Of a DNA stretch of 64,000 bases, positions 16,825-25,067 are shown piece after piece; position 1 is the first letter of the stretch; every line of letters starts with the position of its first letter. The stretch is from Streptomyces venezuelae (GTDB taxonomy: Bacteria; Actinomycetota; Actinomycetes; Streptomycetales; Streptomycetaceae): positions 4,674,001 to 4,738,000 of the forward strand of contig NZ_CP029193.1 in assembly GCF_008642355.1 (NCBI RefSeq). The letters are read 5' to 3'. Position numbers and translations under genes: made by a program. The notes beneath the pieces were generated by a model. It saw nothing but the letters and a program-made list of their open reading frames with translations. It was not told where the DNA came from and ran no database searches.

Positions 16825-18465
16825 ATGAGTGAGCTCACCCGGCGCAAGGTCCTGCGGCGTTCCGCGGTGGCGGGCGGCGTGGCCCTCGGCGCGACGGTCC
16901 CCGGTGCGGGCCTCGCGCAGGCCGCGCCCGTACGGGCCGCGTCCGTCCGCGCCGAGTCCGCCCCCGCCCCGTCGGCCGTCACCGTGCGCCCCGACGACGC
17001 CCGCTACCCGGAGCTGATCCGCGGCACCAACCAGCGCTGGGTCGGCAGCCCCGACTACGTCCGTCTGGTGACCAGCGCCGACCAGGTCGTCGACGCCGTC
17101 AAGGAGGCCGTCGCCGCGGGCAAGCGCGTCGCGGTGCGCAGCGGCGGCCACTGCTACGAGAACTTCACCACCAGCTCCGACATCAAGGTCGTCATCGACC
17201 TGTCGCAGCTCGCGTCGGTGACGTACGACGCCGGGCAGCGGGTCTTCGTCGTGGAGCCCGGCGCGTGGCTCTCCGACGTCTACAGCACCCTGTTCAAGCG
17301 CTGGGGCGTCACGCTGCCCGGTGGCTCCTGCCCGTCGGTGGCGGCCGGCGGCCACATCGTCGGCGGCGGCTACGGCGCCCTGTCCCGCCTGTTCGGGCTC
17401 ACCGTCGACCACCTGCACGGCGTCGAGGTCGTGACGGTGGACAAGGACAAGACGGTGCGCAAGGTGGTCGCCACCCGCGACAGCACCGACGCCCGGCTGC
17501 GCGACCTGTGGTGGGCGCACACCGGAGGCGGCGGCGGCAACTTCGGCATCGTCACCAAGTACCTGCTCCGCACCCCGGGCGCCACCGGCTCCGACCCGGC
17601 GAAGCTCCTGCCCCGCCCGCCCGCCGAGCTCCTCACGTCCACCGTCACCTGGTCCTGGGACGGTCTGACGCAGACGGGCTTCAAGCGCCTGGTGAAGAAC
17701 TTCGGCGACTGGTTCGTCGCCCACGGCGGCCCCGACGCCGCCCACCTCGACCTGTTCAGCCAGCTCAAGGCGGCCCACAGGGCGGCGGGCGCGATCACGA
17801 TGGTGACGCAGCTCGACGCCACCCGCTCCGGTGCCGAGGCCGACCTGGACGCGTTCGTCGCCGCCGTCGGCGCGGGCGTGCCCGTCAAGCCTCAGGTCAG
17901 CACGCAGCGGCTGCCGTTCCTGCACGCCACCAAGTGGCCGGGGTTCGCGGGCGGCGACCCCACACTGCGCTTCGAGGACAAGTCCGCGTACATGCGGGCG
18001 GGCTTCCCCGACGACCAGCTGTCCGCCGCGTACCACCACCTGACCCGCACCGACTACACCAATCCGGCGGCGCTGCTGCTGATCGCGGGGTACGGCGGGC
18101 GCGTCAACGCCGTCGCGCCGGACGCGACCGCGGTGGCCCAGCGGGACTCGGTGATGAAGCTGCAGTACCTCGCTTTCTGGCAGGACGCCGCCGAGGACGA
18201 GCGGCACCTGGCGTGGGTCCGCGAGTTCTACCGGGACGTCTACGCCGCCTCCGGCGGTGTCCCCGTGCCGGGCCGCGTCAACGACGGCTGCTTCGTGAAC
18301 TACGCGGACGTCGACCTCGGCGACCCGGCGCACAACACGTCGAAGACGCCGTGGCACGCCCTCTACTACAAGGACAACTACCCGCGCCTGCAGCGTGTGA
18401 AGGCCGCCTGGGACCCCCGCGGCATCCTGCGGCACGCCCAATCCGTCGAGCCCGCCGCCGACTGA
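16825..18465 (+). CDS. Tat-exported FAD-linked oxidase, BBE type with bicovalent flavin
   Basis: The 546-residue protein begins with a twin-arginine signal (TRRKVLRRSAVAGGVALGA). The FAD domain has RSGGHCYENF with His109 and GGSCPSVAAGGHIVGGGYG with Cys169. These two residues, 60 apart, match the 8-alpha-histidyl and 6-S-cysteinyl attachment sites of the berberine bridge enzyme/GOOX/AknOx class. The C-terminal BBE motif FVNYADVDLGD is present. Such enzymes oxidise alcohols of sugars or polyketide glycosides using oxygen. Here an extracellular oxidation of an exported cyclitol is an attractive reading. It follows the MFS gene by 76 bp, with GGAG upstream of the ATG. Confidence 0.9.
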   Translation: MSELTRRKVLRRSAVAGGVALGATVPGAGLAQAAPVRAASVRAESAPAPSAVTVRPDDARYPELIRGTNQRWVGSPDYVRLVTSADQVVDAVKEAVAAGKRVAVRSGGHCYENFTTSSDIKVVIDLSQLASVTYDAGQRVFVVEPGAWLSDVYSTLFKRWGVTLPGGSCPSVAAGGHIVGGGYGALSRLFGLTVDHLHGVEVVTVDKDKTVRKVVATRDSTDARLRDLWWAHTGGGGGNFGIVTKYLLRTPGATGSDPAKLLPRPPAELLTSTVTWSWDGLTQTGFKRLVKNFGDWFVAHGGPDAAHLDLFSQLKAAHRAAGAITMVTQLDATRSGAEADLDAFVAAVGAGVPVKPQVSTQRLPFLHATKWPGFAGGDPTLRFEDKSAYMRAGFPDDQLSAAYHHLTRTDYTNPAALLLIAGYGGRVNAVAPDATAVAQRDSVMKLQYLAFWQDAAEDERHLAWVREFYRDVYAASGGVPVPGRVNDGCFVNYADVDLGDPAHNTSKTPWHALYYKDNYPRLQRVKAAWDPRGILRHAQSVEPAAD

Positions 18466-18501
18466 CCCCCTGATCTCCGCGGTCCCTCCCCGGGCCGCGG
18501 T

Positions 18502-18527
18502 GCCGCGCCGGCCACGACCGGCGCGGC
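18502..18527 (+). terminator. GC-rich hairpin after the oxidase gene
   Basis: GCCGCGCCGG (18502-18511) pairs perfectly with CCGGCGCGGC (18518-18527) around a six-base loop and is followed by TTCCCC. It lies between the exported oxidase and the alpha/beta hydrolase, so it may terminate or attenuate the upstream transcript. Confidence 0.5.
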
Positions 18528-18571
18528 TTCCCCCTCCCGCACGACAGCAACACGACGACAAGGAGAAAGCG

Positions 18572-19387
18572 ATGCCTTTCGCTTCGACGCACGGCTCCAA
18601 GGTGGAGTACTTCGAGACCGGTACCGGCCCCGGCCTCGTCCTGGTCCACGGCACCGGCGGCGACGCGGGAACGTACGACCAGCTGCGCGACACCTTCAGT
18701 GACCGCCGCACCGTCGTCGTCCCCAACTACTCGGGCAGCGGCGCCACCGAGGACGAGGGCGGCCCCCTCACCCTGGACCTGCTCATCGCCCAGATCGACG
18801 CGGCCATCGAGGACAGCAGCGCCCAGGGACCCGTCGACCTGGTCGGCTGGTCGCAGGGCGCGCTCGCCGTCGCCGCCTACGCGGCCGTGCACCCGGAGAA
18901 GGTGCGCCGCCTCGTCCTGCTCACCGGCTGGATCAAGAACGACGCGCGCCAGCAGCTCTACTTCGACCTGTGGCACCGCCTCGACCAGCTCGACCACGAG
19001 ACGTTCGGCCGGTTCCTCCAGCTGAACGGCTGGACCACGACGCAGGTCAATTCCTTCGGCGTCGCGGGCGTCGAGGAGATGGTCTCCGGCGGCATCCCCG
19101 CGGGCATCGGCCGGCAGATCGCGCTCAACCTGGAGCTCGACATCACCGAGCACCTGCCGAAGATCACCGCGCCGACCCTGGTCATCGGCGCCACGCACGA
19201 CAACATGATCCCGGTCCAGCACTCCCGCGCGCTGCACGAGGCCATCAAGGGCAGCCGGTACGCCGAGCTGGACGCCGGTCACTTCGCGGTCTTCGAGAAG
19301 CCCGCCGAACTGGCCGAGCTGATCGGGGAGTTCCTCGCGGAGGAGGAGGCGGAGGACGAGGCGAAGGCCGGTACCGAGGCGGCCTGA
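18572..19387 (+). CDS. Alpha/beta-fold hydrolase
   Basis: The 271-residue protein has an HGTGG oxyanion motif, nucleophile Ser94 in GWSQG, a likely acidic residue in GATHDNMIP and His237 in DAGHF, so the catalytic triad looks complete. The acidic C-terminal tail (EEEAEDEAKAG) is not part of the fold. The ATG at 18572 follows AAGGAGA. It is the last rightward gene of the cluster. It could cleave an ester, possibly the one made by the KAS III-like protein, or act as a general esterase/haloperoxidase-like enzyme; the substrate is not visible. Confidence 0.88.
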   Translation: MPFASTHGSKVEYFETGTGPGLVLVHGTGGDAGTYDQLRDTFSDRRTVVVPNYSGSGATEDEGGPLTLDLLIAQIDAAIEDSSAQGPVDLVGWSQGALAVAAYAAVHPEKVRRLVLLTGWIKNDARQQLYFDLWHRLDQLDHETFGRFLQLNGWTTTQVNSFGVAGVEEMVSGGIPAGIGRQIALNLELDITEHLPKITAPTLVIGATHDNMIPVQHSRALHEAIKGSRYAELDAGHFAVFEKPAELAELIGEFLAEEEAEDEAKAGTEAA

Positions 19388-19415
19388 GCCGCCTGCCGGA
19401 CAGAGCCACGTCCGC

Positions 19416-19460
19416 ACAGAGCCCGGTGGGGGCGGTGAGAGCCGCCCCGCCGGGCTCTGT
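19416..19460. terminator. Strong bidirectional terminator between hydrolase and MarR genes
   Basis: ACAGAGCCCGG (19416-19426) pairs perfectly with CCGGGCTCTGT (19450-19460), and an inner GGGGCGG/CCGCCCC stem extends it. The two genes converge here, so one hairpin serves both. Confidence 0.85.
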
Positions 19461-19472
19461 CGTATGCCTCCG

Positions 19473-19934
19473 CTACCGGGCAGGAGGCGTCGGCGTGTGC
19501 CGGAGCCGGTTCACCAGGGACGCCGTCTCCGGTTCGAAGGACGCCATGTCGAGGGCGAGCGACAGCTCCTTGGCGAACGTGCCCTGCGCCTGGGCGACCA
19601 GCTTCTTGCCCTCGGGGGTGAGGTGGGCGAACATCACCCGCCGGTCCTCCTCGCCGACCGTGCGGGCGACCAGGTCCTCGTTCTCCAGGCGGGTGACGAG
19701 GCGGCTCATCGTGGACTGGCTCGACCCCACCGAGTCGGCGAGCTCCTGCATCCGCAGCGCGCCGCGCCCGAGGACCGAGAGGGCCGTGAACTCCGATGCC
19801 GTCACGCCGTGTTGGCGCTGGAGCTTCTTGTCGAGCGTCGTGCTCACCCCGTTCACCAGGAGCAGCAGCTGCCTCCACAGTTCGAGTTCGCCACTGAGCC
19901 TTCCGCGCGCGGCAGTCGCCATGCCGTCGTTCAC
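19473..19934 (-). CDS. MarR family transcriptional regulator
   Basis: The 153-residue protein carries the winged-helix core (VTASEFTALSVLGRG, MQELADSVGSSQSTMSRLVTRLE, then EEDRRVMFAHLTPEGK for the wing). MarR proteins usually repress nearby efflux or oxidoreductase genes and respond to small aromatic or quinone-like ligands. A palindrome resembling a MarR site lies about 80 bp upstream at 20016-20035, which suggests autoregulation. It is convergent with the cluster hydrolase. ATG 19934 is used; an ATG four codons later is also possible. Confidence 0.9.
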   Translation of the reverse strand: MNDGMATAARGRLSGELELWRQLLLLVNGVSTTLDKKLQRQHGVTASEFTALSVLGRGALRMQELADSVGSSQSTMSRLVTRLENEDLVARTVGEEDRRVMFAHLTPEGKKLVAQAQGTFAKELSLALDMASFEPETASLVNRLRHTPTPPAR

Positions 19935-20015
19935 CGTCCTGTTCTCGCCTGCGCCCGAACCCCGGCCCCCTTGGAGGCGGCTCGGCGCCCCACGGTGTCG
20001 TCACAGCAGTGTGAA

Positions 20016-20035
20016 ATACTTGCCTTTGCAAGCAT
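20016..20035. promoter_or_regulatory. Candidate MarR operator
   Basis: ATACTTGC (20016-20023), CTTT, then GCAAGCAT (20028-20035) form an inverted repeat with seven of eight arm positions matching. The sequence is AT-rich against a GC-rich background and lies upstream of the MarR gene, in the style of TTGC/GCAA MarR sites. Confidence 0.6.
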
Positions 20036-20079
20036 AGGTCAAGGTGCGTCACGAGACCAGCATGTGGACGCACGCAAGG

Positions 20080-20109
20080 GCCGGCGCACCCCTTTCGAGG
20101 TGCGCCGGC
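20080..20109 (-). terminator. Perfect hairpin terminator of the acyltransferase gene
   Basis: GCCGGCGCACC (20080-20090) pairs perfectly with GGTGCGCCGGC (20099-20109) around an eight-base loop, 28 bp past the acyltransferase stop codon. Confidence 0.8.
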
Positions 20110-20136
20110 TCTCCTGCGTCACTGCCGCGGGCGCCG

Positions 20137-21315
20137 CTACGGACGCCGCTCGGCGCGCGGCTTGGCGAACCTGCGCATCAGCGGCATCTCGACGCCCTTG
20201 TGCAGCAGCCACGCGAAGGCCATGCACACCACGAAGTACAGGGCCATGACGCCCATGCCCCCGGCGAACCCGAACTGACGGGTCTCGCCGATCAGCGAAC
20301 GGACGTGCACCAGGAGGACGTTGTGCACGATGTAGAAGGCGAATGACACCTCGCCGAGCCACACCATCACGCGCCCGCGGAACGGCGAGCGGTCACCGCG
20401 CAGGTCGGTGGCGGCGACGGCCGGGATGAGCAGCGCGAACGGGATGAGCGCCGCCGCGTTGAGGCCGAAGAGCCACGGGGTGGCGTTGGCGGCCGCGTAC
20501 CCGACGACGACGAGACCGCAGGCGGGCAGCATGCCCAGGTTGATCCAGCGGCCGGTCATGAGGATGCGCGCCATGACGATGCCGAGGACGAAGTCGAGGG
20601 TGCGCACCGGCGGCAGCATGTAGACGGCCCAGTACTGGACCTCGGAGACCGGGAAGCCGTTGGACATCGTGCCGTCGGGCAGCAGCAGGTAGCCGAGCGC
20701 CGGGATCGCGGTGATGGTGGCGATCAGGCCGCAGGCCCACGCCCACAGGCGCTCGGGCCGTATCGCGGAGATCCAGCGGTGGAGCAGGGGGAAGCAGAGG
20801 TAGAAGAAGACCTCGCAGGAGAGCGACCAGCTGGGCGGGTTGATGCTCAGGTACGTGTGGTAGTCCGGGATCCACGTCTGCAGCAGGAGCAGGTTGGGCA
20901 GCCACTGCTGCCAGGTCGCGGTCGCCGCCGCGAACAGCACCATCGCGCCGATCCAGCCGACCACGTGGCTGGGGTAGAGCTTGACGAGGCGGCGGCGCCA
21001 GAACCTGCGGGGCGTGTCGTCCGGGCGGGCGGAGTACGTGAGGATGAAGCCGCTGAGCAGGAAGAAGAACGTGACGCCCATCCACCCCGTCTTGCTGGCG
21101 GCGGCGTGGAAGAAGTCCGAGACGTCGCCGCTGAAGGGGTTCAGGGGCGGCTCGGTGGTCAGGGACGCGTGGAAGAGGAAGACCATCACCGCCGCGATGA
21201 AGCGCAGGCCGGTCAGCGAGGGGAGCCGGGCGAAGCCGGCGGGTCTGATGTCCGGGGCGGGGGCTGTGCCGGTCGTACTGGCCGTACTGCCGAGGGGTGC
21301 GACGTTCGTCGCCAT
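20137..21315 (-). CDS. Acyltransferase-3 family integral membrane protein
   Basis: The 392-residue protein has about ten membrane helices and the acyltransferase-3 pattern: LPSLTGLRFIAAVMVFLFHA with the conserved His at the end of TM1, FFFLLSGFILTYS, and WSLSCEVFFYLCFPLL. Family members (OafA, Mdm-type, macrolide 3-O-acyltransferases) move acetyl or longer acyl groups onto sugars or antibiotics at the membrane. The ATG at 21315 follows GGAGG exactly. An 8-bp tandem repeat fills the leader just upstream. It is separated by 100 bp from the sugar transporter and could tailor a cell-surface or secreted glycan or the cluster product. Confidence 0.9.
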   Translation of the reverse strand: MATNVAPLGSTASTTGTAPAPDIRPAGFARLPSLTGLRFIAAVMVFLFHASLTTEPPLNPFSGDVSDFFHAAASKTGWMGVTFFFLLSGFILTYSARPDDTPRRFWRRRLVKLYPSHVVGWIGAMVLFAAATATWQQWLPNLLLLQTWIPDYHTYLSINPPSWSLSCEVFFYLCFPLLHRWISAIRPERLWAWACGLIATITAIPALGYLLLPDGTMSNGFPVSEVQYWAVYMLPPVRTLDFVLGIVMARILMTGRWINLGMLPACGLVVVGYAAANATPWLFGLNAAALIPFALLIPAVAATDLRGDRSPFRGRVMVWLGEVSFAFYIVHNVLLVHVRSLIGETRQFGFAGGMGVMALYFVVCMAFAWLLHKGVEMPLMRRFAKPRAERRP

Positions 21316-21327
21316 GGGGACCTCCAT

Positions 21328-21383
21328 GAGTCCGTGTGTCTGTGAGTCCGTGAGTCCGTGTGTCCGTGAATCCGTAAGTCCGT
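21328..21383. repeat. Seven-copy 8-bp tandem repeat in the acyltransferase leader
   Basis: Seven head-to-tail units lie between the sugar MFS stop and the acyltransferase start: GAGTCCGT, GTGTCTGT, GAGTCCGT, GAGTCCGT, GTGTCCGT, GAATCCGT, AAGTCCGT. The array ends one base before the ATG of a possible upstream start (21327). Changes in copy number would alter leader length, and the frame of any upstream start, in 8-bp steps. Confidence 0.85.
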
Positions 21384-21415
21384 GACCGGGAAGAAATTGC
21401 ATCCTGATGCAAGGA

Positions 21416-22795
21416 CTAGAGCTGTTGTCTCGCGCCCGTCGCCAGCTCCCGCTGGATCTCGTCGAACGAGCGGTTCTTCGTCTCCGGGACCGTGCGCACC
21501 ACGAAGACCAGCGCCGCGCCGCAGACCGCGGCGAAGAACCAGAAGACGCTCGCCTCGCCGAACAGGTCGGCGGCGGGCAGGAAGAGCTGACCGACGACGA
21601 AGTTCGCGGACCAGTTGACGAGGACGCACAGCGCGACCCCCTTGGCGCGTACGTCCGGCGGGAAGACCTCGGCGGCGAGGATCCAGAACACCGGCCCGAT
21701 GCCGACCGCGAAAGCGGAGACGTACAGCCCCATGGAGACGAGGCTGACCGCGTGCGACGCACCGCCGAACGCGCCGTTCAGCGCGCACCCGAGCGGCACG
21801 AGCGCCGCCGCCATGCCCACCAGAGAGAGGACGAGCAGCGGTTTGCGGCCCGCCCGGTCGACCAGCGGGATCGCGGCGACCGTCATCAGCAGGTTGGCCA
21901 CGCCGATGGCGACCGAGTACATGATCGAGTTGGTGGCGGGGAGCCCGGCGCGCTGCATGATGCTGGGGGCGTAGTAGATGATCGTGTTGATCCCCGCGAA
22001 CTGCTGCACCGCGCCGATCGTGACGCCGATCAGCAGCGCACGCCGTACGACGGGCACGGCGAGCATCCCGCGCAGGGTGCGGTGGCTCCCGCCCCTCCCG
22101 TCCTCTTCGCGGGCCGTCACCTCGCCGCCCTCTCTCCGCCGCCGGAGCCACACCGGGCTCTCGGGGACGAAGAAGAGACCGACCAGCATCAGGACGGACG
22201 GGATCAGCCCCGCGCCGAACATCGCACGCCAGTTGGCGTCCCCGGCGAACCAGAGGTTGATCAGGTACGAGACGAGGATGCCCGCGGTGAGCAGGATCTG
22301 GTTCACCGTGATGAGACGGCCGCGCAGCCGGGGCGGTGCCACCTCGGCGAGGTAGAGCGGGACGAGCGAGGAGGCGGAGCCGACGGCGAGCCCGAGGATC
22401 ACGCGGGCGGCGACCAGGGTCCAGAAGCCGGTGGCCAGGGTGGCGAGCAGCAGCCCGAGTGTGAAGGCGGCGGCGATGACGATCAGCGTCCTGCGCCGTC
22501 CCCAGCGGTCGGCGGGCCCGCCGCTCCCCAGGGCGCCCGCCGCCGCGCCGAGCAGCAGGGACGAGATCACCGCGCCTTCCTGGAAGGACGTCAGGTGGAA
22601 GTCCTCCTTGAGGAACAGGAGTGCTCCCGAGATGACGCCCGTGTCGAAGCCGAAGAGCAGTCCGCCCAGGGCGACGACGCCGACGGTGAGCGCGAGCCGC
22701 CAGGCAGGAATGGCTGGTTCCAGTCCTTCGGGCGCCTCCGGCCCCGGAGGGGTGAGGGAGGTCGCCTCGTCAGATGTCACGGTCACCGGCGGCAC
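21416..22795 (-). CDS. MFS sugar:proton symporter (SP family)
   Basis: The 459-residue protein has twelve TM segments and sugar-porter signatures: GGLLFGFDTGVISGALLF in TM1, the loop 2-3 motif DRWGRRRTL, RVILGLAVGSASSLVPLYLAE, PESPVWL after TM6, QQFAGINTIIYYAP in TM7 and VPETKNRS at the C-terminus. It is similar to XylE/IolT-like porters and should take up a monosaccharide or inositol. It lies 48 bp downstream of the sulfotransferase. The GTG at 22795 lacks a strong Shine-Dalgarno and an in-frame GTG three codons later is possible. Confidence 0.92.
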   Translation of the reverse strand: MPPVTVTSDEATSLTPPGPEAPEGLEPAIPAWRLALTVGVVALGGLLFGFDTGVISGALLFLKEDFHLTSFQEGAVISSLLLGAAAGALGSGGPADRWGRRRTLIVIAAAFTLGLLLATLATGFWTLVAARVILGLAVGSASSLVPLYLAEVAPPRLRGRLITVNQILLTAGILVSYLINLWFAGDANWRAMFGAGLIPSVLMLVGLFFVPESPVWLRRRREGGEVTAREEDGRGGSHRTLRGMLAVPVVRRALLIGVTIGAVQQFAGINTIIYYAPSIMQRAGLPATNSIMYSVAIGVANLLMTVAAIPLVDRAGRKPLLVLSLVGMAAALVPLGCALNGAFGGASHAVSLVSMGLYVSAFAVGIGPVFWILAAEVFPPDVRAKGVALCVLVNWSANFVVGQLFLPAADLFGEASVFWFFAAVCGAALVFVVRTVPETKNRSFDEIQRELATGARQQL

Positions 22796-22843
22796 TCGCT
22801 TTCTTGGGTCTGCGCAGGGGTCTGCGTACGGGGGATGGGGGTG

Positions 22844-24148
22844 TCACACGCCGTACCTCGTCCGGTACACCGCATAGCGGCTGTGCAGCTCGCGGCGTGA
22901 GAGGCCGAACTCGGCGGGCTGGAAGGGGCGGGCACGGCGGGCCTCGCGGGCCGTCCCCGCGACGAACGTCGCGACGACGCGGTCGAACATCGGCGTCGCC
23001 GTCACGCCCGCGAAGGCGAGCACGGCCCGCACCTGCCCGGCCGGGTCCGCCACCAGGTCGTCGAAGCGCAGGTCGAGCAGGCGTCCGCGCGGTACGTCGA
23101 GCCGGGCCCGCTCGGCCGCCACGAGATGCCGCTCGACGCGGTCGGCCCACTCCTGCCCGGCGGGCCGCACCTGACGTGTCGTGCGGCCACGCAGCGCCGT
23201 CGCGATCCCGGCGCACGCGGTGACGGTGTCCGCCGGATCGCGGTGCACCTGGACGACCTTGGCATCGGGGTAGACCCGCAGGAGCTGCTGCAGGTGGCGG
23301 GCGTGGAAGGAGTCGCGCAGGACCAGGCGGGAGGCGGGGACGCGCCAGGTGAGGGCCTGGAGCTGGGCGCGGTGGAACGCGTACGCCTCGGTCGTGTCGG
23401 CCGTCTCCAGCCAGGACGCGTACCCGGGCACCCGCCAGGAGAGCGTCGCGGCCATGCCGTGGAACGCGTTGCCGAGCAGCCGGTGGCAGCCGCCGGGCCG
23501 CGTGGCGCCGATGAGCAGTCCGGAACCGCGCCCGGCGGTGGCGAGCGCGGTGTCCCGCGCGACGCTCCCGGCCCGCTCGATGGCGGCGCGGCGCCGGCGG
23601 ATCGTGGTGGGGCGGCCCGCCGGGTCGTGGAGTTCCGCGAGCGTCGGGGCGTCGAGCCCGGGGTGCTCGGCGAGGGCGTTGTGCAGCATCGCCGCGCCGC
23701 TGCCCGGCAGTCCGGTGACGAAGATCGGGGCGCGGATGTCGTTCAGTGCGATCTCGGGCCGGTCCCGCAGCAGCCTGATCATCTGCTGCTGCTTCAGGAG
23801 GGCCGCGACGAGCGCGGAGCGTGCGGCCGCGCGGCCCTCCGCATGCAGGCCGGCCTCCGTGTCGAGGGAGTGCAGCAGCCGGTCCAGCGCCGGCAGGAAG
23901 CGCAGCGCGACGGCGTCTCCGCCACCGTCCTCGCGCACCCGGTCCAGGAGGTCGTCCACGGCGAGCACGTCGCGGTCGCGCGGGCCCGGGTGCGCGCCGG
24001 GCGCCCCGATCTCCGCCGTCCGCGGCAGGTCGCCCGTGATCCGTCGCGGACGGCCGGTGCGGCGCCCCCAGACGGGACCGCCCCCGGTGCCGCCCCAGGG
24101 AACGGCCGACTCGCGTGCGAGGACCGCGGGTTCACTCCGTCTGCTCAC
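22844..24148 (-). CDS. Sulfotransferase family protein (PAPS-dependent)
   Basis: The 434-residue protein has the 5'-phosphosulfate loop FVTGLPGSGAAMLHNAL near residues 143-160 and the 3'-phosphate motif VVQVHRDPADTVTACAG, the two PAPS-binding signatures. The last Lys/Arg-type residue of the P-loop is replaced by small residues (GSGAAM), as in some stf0-like actinobacterial members. The first ~60 residues are low-complexity and may not be folded. It should transfer sulfate to a hydroxyl of a small molecule. It is downstream of a GBL-receptor-like gene (75-bp gap) and probably co-transcribed with the sugar transporter. Confidence 0.82.
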   Translation of the reverse strand: MSRRSEPAVLARESAVPWGGTGGGPVWGRRTGRPRRITGDLPRTAEIGAPGAHPGPRDRDVLAVDDLLDRVREDGGGDAVALRFLPALDRLLHSLDTEAGLHAEGRAAARSALVAALLKQQQMIRLLRDRPEIALNDIRAPIFVTGLPGSGAAMLHNALAEHPGLDAPTLAELHDPAGRPTTIRRRRAAIERAGSVARDTALATAGRGSGLLIGATRPGGCHRLLGNAFHGMAATLSWRVPGYASWLETADTTEAYAFHRAQLQALTWRVPASRLVLRDSFHARHLQQLLRVYPDAKVVQVHRDPADTVTACAGIATALRGRTTRQVRPAGQEWADRVERHLVAAERARLDVPRGRLLDLRFDDLVADPAGQVRAVLAFAGVTATPMFDRVVATFVAGTAREARRARPFQPAEFGLSRRELHSRYAVYRTRYGV

Positions 24149-24223
24149 CGAACCGCCTTCCTGATACGTGCGTCACTGACCGCTCCCGCTCCTGTGATGT
24201 CTTCGCGTACGTGTCGCCCGGCC

Positions 24224-24823
24224 TCAGTGCTTGGACAGGCCCGGCAGGACGAGCGCCCAGAGGCGGGAGAGGTGCCCCTCCACGCTGCCCTCGCCCTCGC
24301 CGGCGGCCGGCGGCCCGTGCAGCCGCTCCCGCAGCCGGGACTCCGCACCCGCCAGGAGGTACTCGGCGAGCAGCACCACGTCGTGTTCGGCGACGTCGGC
24401 GCCGAGTCCGGCTCCGCCCGCGCGGTCGAGGGTCTCCGCCACCGCGGGCAGCCAGAGACCGGACCACGTGCCGTCGCCGTCGGGGACCTCGCGCCACAGC
24501 CGGACGGCGGCCCGCACCACTTCGTCCTCCTCCAGGAGCCGCGCGAGCGCGAGGGTGAGCGCGACAACGCTGTCGAGCGCCGGTTCCGTGCCCGCGCCCG
24601 CCTCGGCGACGCACGCCCGGACCGCGGCGTCGCCGCGCGTCCGCACCGCTTGTGCCAGCCCCGCCTTGGACGAGAAGTGGAAGGTGAGGGCGCCGACCGA
24701 GATGCCCGCGGCCCCGGCGACCCGGGTGAGGGACGTGCCCTCGTACCCGGTGTGCTCGAACTCGTGGGCCGCCGCGCGGACCAGCGCCTCCCGGGTCCTC
24801 GCGGCCCGTTCCTGCTTCACCAT
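24224..24823 (-). CDS. Gamma-butyrolactone receptor-like TetR regulator
   Basis: The 199-residue protein starts MVKQERAARTREALVRAAA, the ArpA/ScbR N-terminus, followed by the HTH (TSLTRVAGAAGISVGALTFHFSSKAGLAQAV in two pieces). It is more diverged than the receptor at 29139-29768 and is not adjacent to an afsA gene, so it may be a pseudo-receptor of the ScbR2 kind, which binds other ligands such as antibiotics. The ATG at 24823 is chosen because it matches family N-termini. An ARE-like palindrome lies upstream at 25006-25032, between it and the divergent transposase-like gene. Confidence 0.85.
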   Translation of the reverse strand: MVKQERAARTREALVRAAAHEFEHTGYEGTSLTRVAGAAGISVGALTFHFSSKAGLAQAVRTRGDAAVRACVAEAGAGTEPALDSVVALTLALARLLEEDEVVRAAVRLWREVPDGDGTWSGLWLPAVAETLDRAGGAGLGADVAEHDVVLLAEYLLAGAESRLRERLHGPPAAGEGEGSVEGHLSRLWALVLPGLSKH

Positions 24824-25005
24824 CTCGCCCTTCCCTGTCCCCGGAGCCCGGCAATCCGCTCCGGTCCTGCACGCCACAGCCACTGTGGGCACTGGGCGCG
24901 TCGCCGACAACGCCGACTTCCGAAAGTCGCCCCTCGTGCCGCACGGCGGGGGCCGGACTTGGCCAAGTAGCGCTCTTCCGCACTTCCATCCGCACCCCGG
25001 ACTTC

Positions 25006-25032
25006 AAAAGAAAACGAACGTTCTCTATTCTT
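25006..25032. promoter_or_regulatory. ARE-like palindrome between receptor and IS701-like genes
   Basis: The core is GAACGTTC (25016-25023), flanked by AT-rich arms AAAAGAAAAC on the left and TCTATTCTT on the right. AT-rich flanks around a GAACG/CGTTC core are typical of autoregulatory elements bound by GBL receptors. It lies 183 bp upstream of the receptor ATG and 36 bp before the divergent ATG at 25068, so it may control both. Confidence 0.6.
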
Positions 25033-25067
25033 GGAGGGGTCAGGCGCCATCACGGGGAGGGAATGCC

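Noticed and set aside
21328..21383. CRISPR array
   Set aside because: Units are 8 bp with no spacers and no cas genes nearby; it is a simple tandem repeat.
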